In this document: in pieces, positions 1 to 8,661 of the stretch | How the letters are laid out: every line of letters starts with the position of its first letter | Numbering within the stretch: the first letter of the stretch is position 1 | Program-made: the position numbers and the translations under genes | Notes under the pieces: generated by a model | Database searches by the model: none | Told to the model about the DNA's origin: nothing | Seen by the model: the letters and a program-made list of their open reading frames with translations, nothing else | DNA from: UBA10649 sp965278945 | Lineage (GTDB): Bacteria > Actinomycetota > Actinomycetes > S36-B12 | NCBI GenBank assembly: GCA_965278945.1 | Contig: OZ257128.1 | Span: 558,001-622,000, forward strand | Reading direction: 5' to 3' | Length of the DNA: 64,000 nucleotides

Positions 1-1515
1 GGCTTCGTGCTCATCAACCCGCTGCACGCGGCGTCGCCCGTGGCACCGATGGCTCCCTCGCCGTACCTGCCCGTCACGCGCAGGTTCGCGAACCCGATGT
101 ACCTGCGAGTCGAGGACATCCCGGAGTACCGGCGGCTGGGCAAGGCGGTTCTCGGCCGTATCGAGCAGCTGGCGGCGCAGCTGCGCCAGCTGAACATGAC
201 CGACGACCTCCTCGATCGCGATGCGGTCTGGGCGGCCAAGCGCACCGCGCTCGAGGCGATCTACCACGCGGGCATGGGCGACGAGCGCCGCGCCGAACTC
301 GCCGCGTTCGTGAAGGCCCAGGGCTCGGGCCTGCGGGACTTCGCGACCTGGTGCGCGATAACCGACGCGCACGGACATGACCGGCAGGAGTGGCCCGCGG
401 ACCTCGGCCATCCGTCGTCTCCGGCCGTGGCCGCCTTCCGTCACGAGCACAGCGACGCCGTGGACTTCCACATGTGGATGCAGTGGCTCGTCGATCAGCA
501 GCTCGCGGACACGCAGGAGCGCGCGCGGTCGGCCGGCATGGCGATCGGCGTCATGCACGACCTTGCGGTCGGCGTTCACCCGAGCGGAGCCGATTCCTGG
601 GCGCTGCAGGATGTCCTCGTCGCGGGGGTAGGGGTCGGCGCTCCGCCGGACATGTACAACCAGATGGGGCAGAACTGGTCGCAGCCGCCGTGGAACCCGA
701 CGGCCCTCGCCGAGGCTGCGTTCATCCCGTTCCGCGACATGCTGCGCACCGTCCTCGGCCACGCCGGCGGGCTGCGCATCGATCACGTGCTCGGGCTGTT
801 CCGCCTGTGGTGGGTGCCGGACGGCGCGCCGGCATTCGCGGGCACGTTCGTGCGACTGGACTTCGATTCCATGCTGAGCGTCCTCATGCTCGAGGCGCAC
901 CGGGCCGGGGCAATCATCGTCGGCGAGGACCTAGGCACCGTCGAGCCGTGGGTCCAAGATGCGCTGGCCGAGCGAGGCATCCTCGGCACGAGCATCCTGT
1001 GGTTCGAGGTCGACGGCTCCGGCGACATCATCGACCCGCTGAACTGGAGGTCGGAGGTGCTCGCGAGCGCCACGGTCCACGACCTCCCGCCGACGGCCGG
1101 CTACCTGCGCGACGAGCACGTGCGCATTCGCAGCGAGCTCGGACTCCTGACCGTTGACGAGGACGTCGAGCGCGCGCATGCGGACGCCGAGCGCGCCGCG
1201 TGGGCCCACGTCCTGCGTTCCCACGGGTGGCTCGCTGACGATGCCGACCTCACCACCGATGCCGGGCTCGAGGACCTGGTCGTCGCCCTGCACCGCGCGG
1301 TCGGCCAGTCGCCAGCCCGCCTCGTCGGGGTCTCGATCCCCGACGTCGCCGGCGACCGCCGGGCGCAGAACCAGCCGGGCACCGACCAGGAGTACCCCAA
1401 CTGGCGGGTGCCGGTCACCGACGCCGAGGGCCATCCGGTGCTGCTCGAGGCCTTGATGGAGCGCCCGGATCTGCTCACGCGGATCGTCGACGCGGTGGAT
1501 AGGGTGAGCCCGTGA
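1..1515 (+). CDS. malQ: 4-alpha-glucanotransferase (GH77), 5' end cut by window edge
   Basis: Amylomaltase that moves alpha-1,4-glucan segments between maltodextrins in the cytoplasm. The reading frame is open from base 1, so the gene enters from the left. 504 residues are visible and the first 150-200 of a usual ~700-residue protein are missing. The visible part begins with the GH77 segment INPLHA followed by SPYLPVTRRF. All three catalytic acids are present: Asp in RIDHVLGLF (about nt 775-800), Glu in VGEDLGTVEP (about nt 920-950) and Asp in TVHDLPPTAGYL (about nt 1072-1108). The stop overlaps the GTG of the next gene by 4 nt, which suggests translational coupling. Confidence 0.95.
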   Translation, partial: GFVLINPLHAASPVAPMAPSPYLPVTRRFANPMYLRVEDIPEYRRLGKAVLGRIEQLAAQLRQLNMTDDLLDRDAVWAAKRTALEAIYHAGMGDERRAELAAFVKAQGSGLRDFATWCAITDAHGHDRQEWPADLGHPSSPAVAAFRHEHSDAVDFHMWMQWLVDQQLADTQERARSAGMAIGVMHDLAVGVHPSGADSWALQDVLVAGVGVGAPPDMYNQMGQNWSQPPWNPTALAEAAFIPFRDMLRTVLGHAGGLRIDHVLGLFRLWWVPDGAPAFAGTFVRLDFDSMLSVLMLEAHRAGAIIVGEDLGTVEPWVQDALAERGILGTSILWFEVDGSGDIIDPLNWRSEVLASATVHDLPPTAGYLRDEHVRIRSELGLLTVDEDVERAHADAERAAWAHVLRSHGWLADDADLTTDAGLEDLVVALHRAVGQSPARLVGVSIPDVAGDRRAQNQPGTDQEYPNWRVPVTDAEGHPVLLEALMERPDLLTRIVDAVDRVSP

Positions 1516-1742
1516 ACACGCTCGAGTCAGTCCTGCTGTTCGTCGGCATCCCGGCGGGATTCGCGCTGGTCGTCTACGTCCTGGTGTCCGCCTCGTCCTG
1601 GACTCGATCTGGACGGGCGAGCGCCGACTACGACGGCGGTCCGATGATGGTCACCAGCGACCCGGCCGTGCCGAACCCGTCGATCATCGAGGACTTCAGC
1701 CGGACCTCAGCCGTCGGAGGTGGCGCCAGTGCCAAGTGGTGA
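1512..1742 (+). CDS. small single-pass membrane protein
   Basis: A 76-residue protein with one hydrophobic segment near the N-terminus (about residues 7-27, VLLFVGIPAGFALVVYVLV) and a hydrophilic tail rich in Asp, Pro and Ser. The GTG start sits in a GTGA overlap with the malQ stop, and the 3' end overlaps the next gene. No enzymatic motif is visible. Similar small membrane proteins sit beside DUF5130 genes in related actinobacteria, as I recall, so a shared envelope role is plausible but unproven. The function is unknown. Confidence 0.75.
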   Translation: MNTLESVLLFVGIPAGFALVVYVLVSASSWTRSGRASADYDGGPMMVTSDPAVPNPSIIEDFSRTSAVGGGASAKW

Positions 1743-2175
1743 GCTCGTTCCCGGCTACGACCTGCCTGCTGACGGGATCAGCAGCCCGCTGTCCGAGTCG
1801 CAGCGCGTGGCGCTGTCCCGCGTCGTGCAGCGTGCCCGGTCGATCTCGGGCTACTGCTTCGGCATTTACGTCGGCCCGCTGGCGGCCGGCCGAGAGTCGG
1901 CGATCGCCCAGCACTCCGTGCTGCCCGACCCGACGTCCGCGGTCCTGGTCGCCGTCGATCCCAGCGCGCGCACGATCGAGATCGTCACCGGCCGCACCGT
2001 CGCCGTCGACCTCGACGACCGTGCCTGCCAGCTCGCGACGCTGGCCATGAAGTCCTGCTTCGCGGCCGACGACCTGGTCGGCGGCCTTCGCGATGGCGTG
2101 ACCCTGCTCGCCGAGCACTCCCGCGCCCCCAAGGTCCTCCACCTCGAGAACCTCGACCATCCCGAATCACGTTGA
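1729..2175 (+). CDS. DUF5130 (TPM-domain-like) protein
   Basis: A 148-residue cytoplasmic-looking protein with no signal peptide. The body (SESQRVALSRVVQRAR, then DPSARTIEIVTG, then DLVGGLRDGVTLL) matches my memory of the actinobacterial DUF5130 family, which resembles TPM domains. Its role is not established. I chose the GTG at 1729 because GGAGG at 1716-1720 lies 8 nt upstream; a GTG at 1720 is an in-frame alternative adding three residues. The gene overlaps the small membrane protein upstream and ends 1 nt before the next gene, so the three probably form an operon. Confidence 0.75.
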   Translation: MPSGELVPGYDLPADGISSPLSESQRVALSRVVQRARSISGYCFGIYVGPLAAGRESAIAQHSVLPDPTSAVLVAVDPSARTIEIVTGRTVAVDLDDRACQLATLAMKSCFAADDLVGGLRDGVTLLAEHSRAPKVLHLENLDHPESR

Positions 2176-2176
2176 C

Positions 2177-3025
2177 ATGCGGCCGTGGGCGGCCTTCGCA
2201 CTCGGGGCAGCGGTCGCTCTAGCCGTTGTCACCAGCTCTGCTCAGGGAGCCTCCGCGGATGACGGCGAGGGCCAGCTGACCCCCGGGCAGCTGGCCTGCC
2301 TGAAGCGCGTACTGACGCCAGGGCAGTACGCCTTGGTGCTGGAGAGCGCCAATGAGCTGCCTGCCTCGGTGCAGGCGACAGCGCGCAAGGAGTGCTTCTC
2401 CGCAGGATCGGCCGCTGTGCAGACCAAGGGCCGCTGGATCACAGCGAACCCCATCGACCTCGCGAGCGTGACCGCCATCAGCCACTTCCGGTCCTGCGCC
2501 GGGCACGACTACAGCGGCTTCAACGTCAACGGACAGCGTGAGCGCGACCGTTCGATGAAGCACTACGTCCTGACGAGCCAGCCGTGGACTGCTGCGCACT
2601 CGATCACTGGATACGCGCCTTTCGCCGGGACGGTACGCGTGACGCGCGAGCAGTTCCCGCTGGGAAAGCAGATGCGGATCTACAACCCGAAGATCGGCTG
2701 GAGCTTCGTCTTCTTCCACGGCGATCCACTGGTGGCCAACGGTTCGCGGGTAAAAGCGGGCCAGGCAGTGATCTCGTGGCCGCCGACGGACGTCGCTGCG
2801 GTCGCCGACTCGCGCGACCCGAATGCCAGCTTTGACATAGCTCTCGTGTCGGACGACGGCCGCTACGAGTCGCCGCTTCTGCACATGTCCCCAGCGGTCG
2901 CGAAGCAGTGGGCGGCCAAGGGATTCACTCCGGCCACGTCAATCGTCACGAAGGATGCTCGCGACGCCGCTCCTTGCGGTGGCGTCTTTGACGCAGACGC
3001 GACGGAATACGTGACCGCCCACTGA
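2177..3025 (+). CDS. secreted protein with a lysostaphin-like barrel region, unknown function
   Basis: A 282-residue protein with a clear signal peptide (hydrophobic residues ~5-22, probable cleavage after SAQGASA). The middle section (ITGYAPFAGTV, then KQMRIYNPKIGWSFVFFHGD, then GSRVKAGQAV) reads like the small beta-barrel of M23 peptidases and biotinyl-lipoyl domains. The M23 zinc ligands (HxxxD and HxH) are not present, so I do not call it a peptidase. Several Cys residues (C43, C72, C107 region) could form disulfides outside the cell. It starts 1 nt after the DUF5130 stop and converges with the DUF305 gene. Confidence 0.7.
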   Translation: MRPWAAFALGAAVALAVVTSSAQGASADDGEGQLTPGQLACLKRVLTPGQYALVLESANELPASVQATARKECFSAGSAAVQTKGRWITANPIDLASVTAISHFRSCAGHDYSGFNVNGQRERDRSMKHYVLTSQPWTAAHSITGYAPFAGTVRVTREQFPLGKQMRIYNPKIGWSFVFFHGDPLVANGSRVKAGQAVISWPPTDVAAVADSRDPNASFDIALVSDDGRYESPLLHMSPAVAKQWAAKGFTPATSIVTKDARDAAPCGGVFDADATEYVTAH

Positions 3026-3031
3026 CCTTCG

Positions 3032-3622
3032 TCAGGACTGATTCAGCATGGCGCGCATCTCCGCGATCTCGAGCGTCTGCGCGGTCACGATGGCTTCAAG
3101 GAGGGTCCGCAGCTCGGGATCCTCCCCGTTGCGCAGCGGGTCCTCCGTCATCGCGATCGCCCCCTCGTGGTGCGCGATCATCGATTCGAGGAAGAGCCGG
3201 TCGAACTCGGCACCATTGGCCGCGCGCAGCGCGTCCAGGTCCTCGTCGGACACCATGCCGTTCATGGCCATCCCGTGTCCGGCCCCGTCCTCCATCATCT
3301 GCGGGACGCCCCAGTCCTCGAGCATCGCGGCCATCTGGTCGATTTCGGGCCCCTGCGCTGCCGCGATGCGGCCGGCGAGATCGAGAACCGGTGCGCTCGC
3401 ACCATGCGTGGGAGCAAGTTCGGCGATCTCGATCGCCTGCTCATGATGCGGGATCATCATCTGGACGAACATGACGTCGCTGGGGTCCGCTGACGAACCC
3501 ATCATGCCCATCTGGTCGTCCGCGTCGGCCGCTGGCGCCGAGACGTGAACGGTGGTGCAGGCCGTCGCGAGGACCAGACTCGTGGCCGCGATCAAAGCCA
3601 GCAGAACAGGTCGAAACTTCAT
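3032..3622 (-). CDS. DUF305 lipoprotein (ferritin-like, probable metal handling)
   Basis: A 196-residue lipoprotein. The N-terminus is a type II signal peptide with lipobox LATAC, which places it on the outer face of the membrane. It carries two DUF305 repeats, each with a His-His-Glu signature: MMIPHHEQAIEIA and MIAHHEGAIAM. The linker is rich in Met and His (DQMGMMGSS, GAGHGMAMNGM). The family folds as four-helix bundles and is often found near copper genes; copper binding here is inference from the Met/His content. It follows the DUF6153 gene on the same strand by about 50 nt. Confidence 0.92.
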   Translation of the reverse strand: MKFRPVLLALIAATSLVLATACTTVHVSAPAADADDQMGMMGSSADPSDVMFVQMMIPHHEQAIEIAELAPTHGASAPVLDLAGRIAAAQGPEIDQMAAMLEDWGVPQMMEDGAGHGMAMNGMVSDEDLDALRAANGAEFDRLFLESMIAHHEGAIAMTEDPLRNGEDPELRTLLEAIVTAQTLEIAEMRAMLNQS

Positions 3623-3673
3623 GACATCTCCTTGAGGTTGTGGACGTGCGGGAACGGTCGACGTCGAGTCGAC

Positions 3674-4060
3674 TCAGTTCCGGCACACACACAGGAGGTC
3701 AAGATCAGTACCCGGCGGCCCGCGGCTCATGCTCGACCGGACGAGCAGGGACGGCGGTCGCAGAAGCGTCGAGGCCAGCCCCGTCCGGCGTCCTCGGACG
3801 AGCAGCAGCGCCGTAGCCCAGACCAGGAGCGCAAGGCAGAGCATGCCGCCGTGCGTCGGATCAGCCATCGGGGCGTTCAGCATCGCTGGCCGGCCGGCGA
3901 CATGAGCGGGGGCCTGCGTCGTCGCGGCCGCGTGGGCGTGCACCGGAGCCTCGCCGCATGGTGTCGCCGCTGACGCGGTCGATGCGGTGAGCCCGTGCAT
4001 GGCGAACAGCGCCACCCCTGCGAACAGGGCGGTCGCCAGACGCCGACCCGCTGCCGTCAT
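3674..4060 (-). CDS. DUF6153-like membrane protein
   Basis: A 128-residue protein. The N-terminal hydrophobic segment (~8-28) ends in TASTASA and may be a signal anchor. A His-rich stretch follows (VHAHAAATTQAPAHVAG, then DPTHGGML), then a second membrane segment (LCLALLVWATALLLV) and a basic tail ending in CVC. This arrangement matches DUF6153 proteins, which often precede DUF305 genes. The His and Cys residues suggest metal contact at the membrane, as an inference. A TAATGT box lies 7 nt before the ATG, so the transcript is probably leaderless and continues into the DUF305 gene. Confidence 0.7.
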   Translation of the reverse strand: MTAAGRRLATALFAGVALFAMHGLTASTASAATPCGEAPVHAHAAATTQAPAHVAGRPAMLNAPMADPTHGGMLCLALLVWATALLLVRGRRTGLASTLLRPPSLLVRSSMSRGPPGTDLDLLCVCRN

Positions 4061-4067
4061 GGCATAG

Positions 4068-4073
4068 ACATTA
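4068..4073 (-). promoter_or_regulatory. -10 box of a leaderless promoter for the DUF6153-DUF305 pair
   Basis: TAATGT on the minus strand, separated by 7 nt from the ATG at 4060. No Shine-Dalgarno sequence can fit between the expected start site and the ATG. Confidence 0.55.
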
Positions 4074-4087
4074 CGCCGCGCAGGCGC

Positions 4088-6643
4088 CTATGCGTCCTTG
4101 GCCTGAGCCCGCAGGGCGCGCAGGATTCCGTCGCGCCCCTCGCCGACCAGTCGGCGAAGCGCGGAGCTGTGATCGCCCGACGCGAGGAACTCATCCGTGG
4201 CCGCGATGGTCTGCTCATCGACGAGGAGGATCGGGTACAGCCCGACGGTGAAGCCCTGGGCCGTGTCCATCGTGCGGTCGCGCCATACCTGCGGCAGCAC
4301 CTCGAAGTAGCGAGCGCGGAAGGGCACCAGCAGGTCCAGCTGGTCGGGCTGGACGAACCCGCCGATGGTCGCCTCCAGGATGGCGTTGGGCAGGTCGGTC
4401 CGCTCGACGACGTCGGCCCACGCAAGTTCCTTGGCCTCGGGAGACGGACGAGCAGCGCGCGCGACTGCTGCCTGTCGGCGACCGGTGGCGGTGTCGTCGG
4501 AATCGAGCTCCTTGTCGATCGCATCAAGATCAAGGCGACCCTTGACGACCAGACGCTGCAGGAGGAACCAGCGCATGTCGGTATCGATCGCCAGTCCGTC
4601 CCACACGAGCGAGCCGTCGAGCAGCGCAGCTACCGTGTCGAGCTGGGCTCCGGTCGTTGCCGCGCTCACGAAGGCGCGCGTGTAAGCGAGCTGGTGATCG
4701 CTGCCGGCCTCCGCATTCTCAGCGTGGCCGCGCACGGCATCGGCCAGGCGGACGAGGTAATCGGAGCGATTCGCGGGTGCGGCGAACTGATCGATCGCCG
4801 ACTTCAGCTGCCGCAGGACGCCCTGCACGACGCCGATGTCGCTCTCCCGGCCGATGCCCGACAGCACGAGCGTCAAGAACTCTCCCGTGGACACCTCGGC
4901 GTCGCGGGTCATGTCCCACGCCGCACCCCAGATGAGGGACCGGGGAAGCGGGTCGACGAGATCGCCCACGTGCTCCGTGGCCGTCTGCCATGACTTCTCG
5001 TCGAGACGGATCTTCGCGAAGGTGAGGTCGTCGTCATTGACGAGCAGGAGGTCGGGCTGGCGGACGCCGACAAGCTGCGGCACGTCGGTTCGCGCGCCAA
5101 CGACATCGATCTCGATCCGCTCGCGGCGCACGAGCCCAGCATCGGTGACGTCGTACAGCCCGACGGCGATCCGGTGCGAACGCAGCGTCTGCGCGACGCC
5201 CTCGGGTGCTGACGGCGGCTCCTGCTCGACGACGACCGATGTGAAGTTGCCGTCAGAATCGACCTCGACGACCGGACGCAGCAGATTGACGCCGCTGGTC
5301 TGCAGCCACTCGGTCGTCCAGTCGCTGAGGTCGCGTCCGCTGGTGGCCTCGAGCTCGGACAGCAGGTCGCGCAGCTCGGTGTTCTTCCACGCGTGCTTGG
5401 CGAAGTAATTGCGCACTCCGGCGAGGAAGTGCTCCTCGCCGACCCACGCGACGAGCTGGCGCAGCGCCGATGCGCCCTTGGCGTACGTGATGCCGTCGAA
5501 GTTCACGCGCACAGCATCGAGGTCGACCATGTCGGCGGCGATGGGGTGCGTCGACGGGAGCTGGTCCTGGCGATACGCCCAGGCCTTGCGCAGGTTCGAG
5601 AACGTGGTCCACGCGTCGGTGTAGCGGGTCGCGTTGACGTTCGCCCAGTGGGCCGCCCACTCGGCGAACGACTCGTTGAGCCACAGGTCGTCCCACCAGG
5701 TCATCGTCACGAGATCGCCGAACCACATGTGCGCGAGCTCGTGCAGGATCGTGTTGGCTCGCTGCTCGTACGCGGCGTCGGTGACGCGTGACCGGAAGAC
5801 GTAGTCCTCGAGGATCGTCACGCATCCGGCATTCTCCATGGCGCCGGCGTTGAACTCCGGCACGAAGAGCTGGTCGTACTTGGCGAACGGGTACCCGACG
5901 CCGAAGTTCTTCTCGAAGAACGCGAAGCCCTGCTTGGTGACGGTGAAGATCTCGTCGGCGTCGAGGTACTGGGCAAGAGACTCGCGGCAGTACAGGTCGA
6001 GGGGGTAGGTCCCGTACGTCCCGGAGTAGGAGTCGCTGACCTTGTGGTACGGACCGGCGACCAGTGCCGTGATGTAGGTCGACACGCGCGGCGTCGGCTC
6101 GAAGGCCCATGTCGCGGCGCCGTCGCCATCGCGCACGGGCTCGGGCGTGGGCGAGTTGCTGACGACCTGCCAGTGATCGGGGGCCGTCACCGTCAGCTGG
6201 AACGTGGCCTTGAGGTCGGGCTGCTCGAAGCATGCGTAGGCCCGACGCGCGTCCGCCGACTCGAACTGCGAGTAGAGGTAGGTCTCTTTGTCGACCGGGT
6301 CGACGAAGCGGTGCAAGCCCTCGCCGGTGTTCATGAACTCGGCCTCGGCGGTGACGACCAGCGTGTTGTCCGCCTGAAGGCCGGCGAGGTTGATGCGCGG
6401 ACCGTCGACGATCGACGCGACGTCGAGGCTCACGCCGTTGAGCACCACCGAGGTCACCGTCGGCGCGATCATGTCGATCCAGGTCGACGCGCCCGGCTGG
6501 CGGCAGGTGAACCGCACTGTCGTCGTCGACGGGAAGGTGGGCTCCGTCGTCGCGACGTCGAGGACAACGTCGTACGACGCAACCTCGATCAGTGCGGAGC
6601 GTTCCTTGGCCTCGGCCCGGGTCAGGTTCTCGGATGCGGTCAT
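4088..6643 (-). CDS. pepN: aminopeptidase N (M1 metallopeptidase)
   Basis: An 851-residue zinc aminopeptidase that removes N-terminal residues from peptides in the cytoplasm; the length is normal for actinobacterial PepN. The exopeptidase motif GAMEN is at about residue 266 and the zinc site HELAH...NESFAEW begins at about residue 300. The substrate-stabilising Tyr region (TYAKGASALRQL) and an ERAP1-like C-terminal helical domain follow. It has no signal peptide. A CAGGAT box 6 nt before the ATG suggests a weak leaderless promoter. It is transcribed divergently from the DCC gene across 73 nt. Confidence 0.97.
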   Translation of the reverse strand: MTASENLTRAEAKERSALIEVASYDVVLDVATTEPTFPSTTTVRFTCRQPGASTWIDMIAPTVTSVVLNGVSLDVASIVDGPRINLAGLQADNTLVVTAEAEFMNTGEGLHRFVDPVDKETYLYSQFESADARRAYACFEQPDLKATFQLTVTAPDHWQVVSNSPTPEPVRDGDGAATWAFEPTPRVSTYITALVAGPYHKVSDSYSGTYGTYPLDLYCRESLAQYLDADEIFTVTKQGFAFFEKNFGVGYPFAKYDQLFVPEFNAGAMENAGCVTILEDYVFRSRVTDAAYEQRANTILHELAHMWFGDLVTMTWWDDLWLNESFAEWAAHWANVNATRYTDAWTTFSNLRKAWAYRQDQLPSTHPIAADMVDLDAVRVNFDGITYAKGASALRQLVAWVGEEHFLAGVRNYFAKHAWKNTELRDLLSELEATSGRDLSDWTTEWLQTSGVNLLRPVVEVDSDGNFTSVVVEQEPPSAPEGVAQTLRSHRIAVGLYDVTDAGLVRRERIEIDVVGARTDVPQLVGVRQPDLLLVNDDDLTFAKIRLDEKSWQTATEHVGDLVDPLPRSLIWGAAWDMTRDAEVSTGEFLTLVLSGIGRESDIGVVQGVLRQLKSAIDQFAAPANRSDYLVRLADAVRGHAENAEAGSDHQLAYTRAFVSAATTGAQLDTVAALLDGSLVWDGLAIDTDMRWFLLQRLVVKGRLDLDAIDKELDSDDTATGRRQAAVARAARPSPEAKELAWADVVERTDLPNAILEATIGGFVQPDQLDLLVPFRARYFEVLPQVWRDRTMDTAQGFTVGLYPILLVDEQTIAATDEFLASGDHSSALRRLVGEGRDGILRALRAQAKDA

Positions 6644-6704
6644 GCGCGAATCCTGTCACCCGACCCGACGGGACCGTCCACTCGCCGGTCGGTTCGCGGT
6701 GACC

Positions 6705-6710
6705 TACCGT
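6705..6710 (+). promoter_or_regulatory. -10 box of a leaderless promoter (DCC gene)
   Basis: TACCGT followed by 6 nt (GGGGTC) and the ATG at 6717. The spacing places the transcription start on or next to the start codon. Confidence 0.55.
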
Positions 6711-6716
6711 GGGGTC

Positions 6717-7079
6717 ATGTCCAGCCGCCCCGTGCTCGTCTTCGACGGTGACTGCGGATTCTGCACATGGAGCGCGGGACTCGTCGACGGGTGGGCGCAG
6801 GGACGAATCGACGTGATCGCGTGGCAGCGAGCAGACCTCGCCGGACTCGGGCTGACAGCGGACGAGTGCAATGAGGCAGTGCAGTTCGTCGACCGATCCG
6901 GGCGATGGGCCGGGGCCGCGGCGATCGCGCACGCCCTCGTGCTGTGTCGGGTGCCGGGGCCGTCCGTCGGGCGGCTCCTGCTTCGGCCAAGCGTCGCGCC
7001 CGTTGCCGAGCGTGCGTACGCCCTCATCGCTGCCAACCGCCACCGACTGCCGGGCGCGACTCCGGCCTGCGCGGTCTAG
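6717..7079 (+). CDS. DCC family (DUF393) thiol-disulfide oxidoreductase-like protein
   Basis: A 120-residue protein with the family signature at the N-terminus: VFDGDCGFC, which carries the CxxC pair that follows the DxDC core. No membrane segment is visible. Members resemble thioredoxin-fold redox proteins, but their substrates are mostly unknown. The start was chosen at 6717 because a -10-like box lies exactly 6 nt upstream and the family motif begins about nine residues in. Longer in-frame extensions upstream run antisense into pepN. The nei-type gene follows after 2 nt, so the two are probably cotranscribed. Confidence 0.88.
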   Translation: MSSRPVLVFDGDCGFCTWSAGLVDGWAQGRIDVIAWQRADLAGLGLTADECNEAVQFVDRSGRWAGAAAIAHALVLCRVPGPSVGRLLLRPSVAPVAERAYALIAANRHRLPGATPACAV

Positions 7080-7081
7080 GC

Positions 7082-7891
7082 GTGCCCGAAGGCCATGTGG
7101 TCCACAGCCAGGCGCGGCGGCTGAGCCGCACGTTCCTGCGCCAGGTCGTCGCCGTCGACAGCCCGCAGGGCCGGTTCTGGGACGGCGCGCGGATCGTCGA
7201 CGGTCACGTCATCTCGAAGGTGGAGGCGCACGGCAAGCACCTGTTCATCGGCTTCGACAACAAGCGATGGATCCACGTGCACCTGGGGCTCTACGGCAAG
7301 TGGCGGTTCGGCGAGGGCGAGGCTCCGCCGCCGGTCGGTGAGGTGCGGCTGCGACTGCGCTCCGACACTGCCTGGGCCGAGCTGAGAGGGCCCGCGGTGT
7401 GCGAGCTGCTGGACAACTTCGGCAAGAAGGATGCGATCCATCGCATCGGCCCTGATCCCATCCGGGTGGGGACCGACTCCGAGCCCGCGTGGGACAAGGT
7501 CACCGCGAGCTCCGTGCCGATCGGCCAACTCCTCATGGACCAGAGCGTCCTGTCCGGAGTCGGCAACATCTATCGGGCCGAGGTGCTCTTCCGCCACGGC
7601 ATGAGCCCGTTCCGTCCGGGTCGCGACGTGACTCGTGACGAGTTCGACGCGATCTGGTCTGACCTCGTCGCGCTGATGAGGGACGGCGCGAGCCGGGGAC
7701 GCATCGACACCGTGCGCCGCGAGCACACGCCGCGAGTTATGGGCCGAGCGCCGCGCCGCGACCGGCACGGCGGGGAGGTTTACGTCTACCGCCGCGGGGG
7801 CATGCCGTGCCTGGTGTGCGGGACGCCGGTATCGGTGGAGACGATGCAGGGCCGGACCCTCTACTGGTGCTCGAGGTGCCAGGCGAACTAG
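7082..7891 (+). CDS. Fpg/Nei family DNA glycosylase (endonuclease VIII type)
   Basis: A 269-residue base-excision repair enzyme that removes oxidised pyrimidines and nicks the abasic site. The N-terminus after Met removal is PEGH, giving the catalytic Pro and Glu of the family. The helix-two-turn-helix region includes QSVLSGVGNIYRAEVLF. A C-terminal zinc finger is visible as CLVCGTP...WCSRC. The PEGHVVH start resembles actinobacterial Nei1 more than Fpg (which starts PELPE). The stop codon overlaps the stop of vapC on the other strand. Confidence 0.92.
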   Translation: MPEGHVVHSQARRLSRTFLRQVVAVDSPQGRFWDGARIVDGHVISKVEAHGKHLFIGFDNKRWIHVHLGLYGKWRFGEGEAPPPVGEVRLRLRSDTAWAELRGPAVCELLDNFGKKDAIHRIGPDPIRVGTDSEPAWDKVTASSVPIGQLLMDQSVLSGVGNIYRAEVLFRHGMSPFRPGRDVTRDEFDAIWSDLVALMRDGASRGRIDTVRREHTPRVMGRAPRRDRHGGEVYVYRRGGMPCLVCGTPVSVETMQGRTLYWCSRCQAN

Positions 7892-8280
7892 TCGAGGCTC
7901 AGTGGCACAACGTCAGCGATCGCGGCAAAGTCACGGTCGGCCGTCAGGACGGCCGCGTTTGCTCTGAGCGCGATTGCGACAACGAGGCAGTCGATGAGAC
8001 CACGGGGAGTAACCCCAGCTCGTCGACATACCGTGTACACGCGTGCTGCTGCCTCGAAGTCGGCCTGCGCATCGGTCTCTATCCAGTCGAACGACTTGAG
8101 TACTCGACGAAGTCGTCGACGGTGTCCGTCGTCGCGTGCACCGGCGAGGACTTCCATCATGATCGGTTCGCTGCAGGCGATCGCCTCGTCGGTTCCCAGA
8201 AGTTCTCGCAGTCGTCGATCGGTGCGACTGTCGGTTGCTCGCTCGAACTCAACCCAGGCCGAGGAGTCGATCAAGATCAT
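7888..8280 (-). CDS. vapC: VapC-type PIN-domain ribonuclease toxin
   Basis: A 130-residue PIN-domain protein. Acidic metal-binding residues occur where expected: Asp in ILIDSSAWVEF (N-terminus), Glu in SEPIMMEVLAG, Asp in GLIDCLVVA and Asp in LTADRDFAAIA. VapC toxins cleave specific RNAs, usually tRNA or rRNA sites. It overlaps the antitoxin gene upstream by an ATGA, the usual coupling for vapBC operons. Confidence 0.93.
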   Translation of the reverse strand: MILIDSSAWVEFERATDSRTDRRLRELLGTDEAIACSEPIMMEVLAGARDDGHRRRLRRVLKSFDWIETDAQADFEAAARVYTVCRRAGVTPRGLIDCLVVAIALRANAAVLTADRDFAAIADVVPLSLD

Positions 8281-8471
8281 GGGAACAGGTCAGCTGGGAT
8301 CTCAGCGATGCCGTCGGAGCCGTGCATCTCCAGAATCTCTGCTCGGGTGAACGGTTGGCCGGCGAGCGCACGAAGCGCGTAGTCAACCGCCTCGGTCTTG
8401 GTCCGAAGGTGGTATCTGCGCATGATGGTCTCGACCGCCGAGTCGTCGAGGTCGATGTTCGTTCGCGACAT
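8277..8471 (-). CDS. vapB: VapB-type antitoxin
   Basis: A 64-residue protein with an N-terminal ribbon-helix-helix-like segment (NIDLDDSAVETIMRRYHLRTKTEAVDYALR), which would bind the promoter of its own operon. The C-terminal acidic/hydrophobic tail would wrap the toxin. I chose the ATG at 8471; an upstream in-frame start at 8486 would add MYSRA. In the usual model the antitoxin autorepresses and neutralises VapC. Confidence 0.88.
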   Translation of the reverse strand: MSRTNIDLDDSAVETIMRRYHLRTKTEAVDYALRALAGQPFTRAEILEMHGSDGIAEIPADLFP

Positions 8472-8579
8472 GGCACGAGAGTACACCTGATTGGTGTACG
8501 AAACACCTAGTTAGTGGGCACCGGTCCGCGCGGTGGGATTCCCCGGCCTGGTGTCGGCGGCGCCAGGCCGCTTGAGGAT

Positions 8580-8661
8580 TTGAACCGCCTCCCGGGTCAA
8601 ATCCCGCTTTCCCGCCCCGGAAAGGCCACGGAACCCCGATTTGACCCGGGAGGCGGTTCAA
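8580..8661. repeat. 24-bp perfect inverted repeat around a 34-nt loop
   Basis: The arms are 8580-8603 and 8638-8661 (core ACCGCCTCCCGGGTCAAAT and its complement), with no mismatch. The right arm overlaps the last four bases of the DUF3159 gene, so the element may end that transcript and that of vapBC. No U-run follows. It looks like an intergenic palindromic element rather than an ordinary terminator. Confidence 0.75.

Noticed and set aside
2177..3025. M23 endopeptidase
   Set aside because: The barrel-like region is present but the zinc-binding His and Asp motifs are not.
3022..3035. Terminator hairpin between convergent genes (CTGAC-CTTC-GTCAG)
   Set aside because: The stem is only 5 bp and uses both stop codons; no U-run on either strand.
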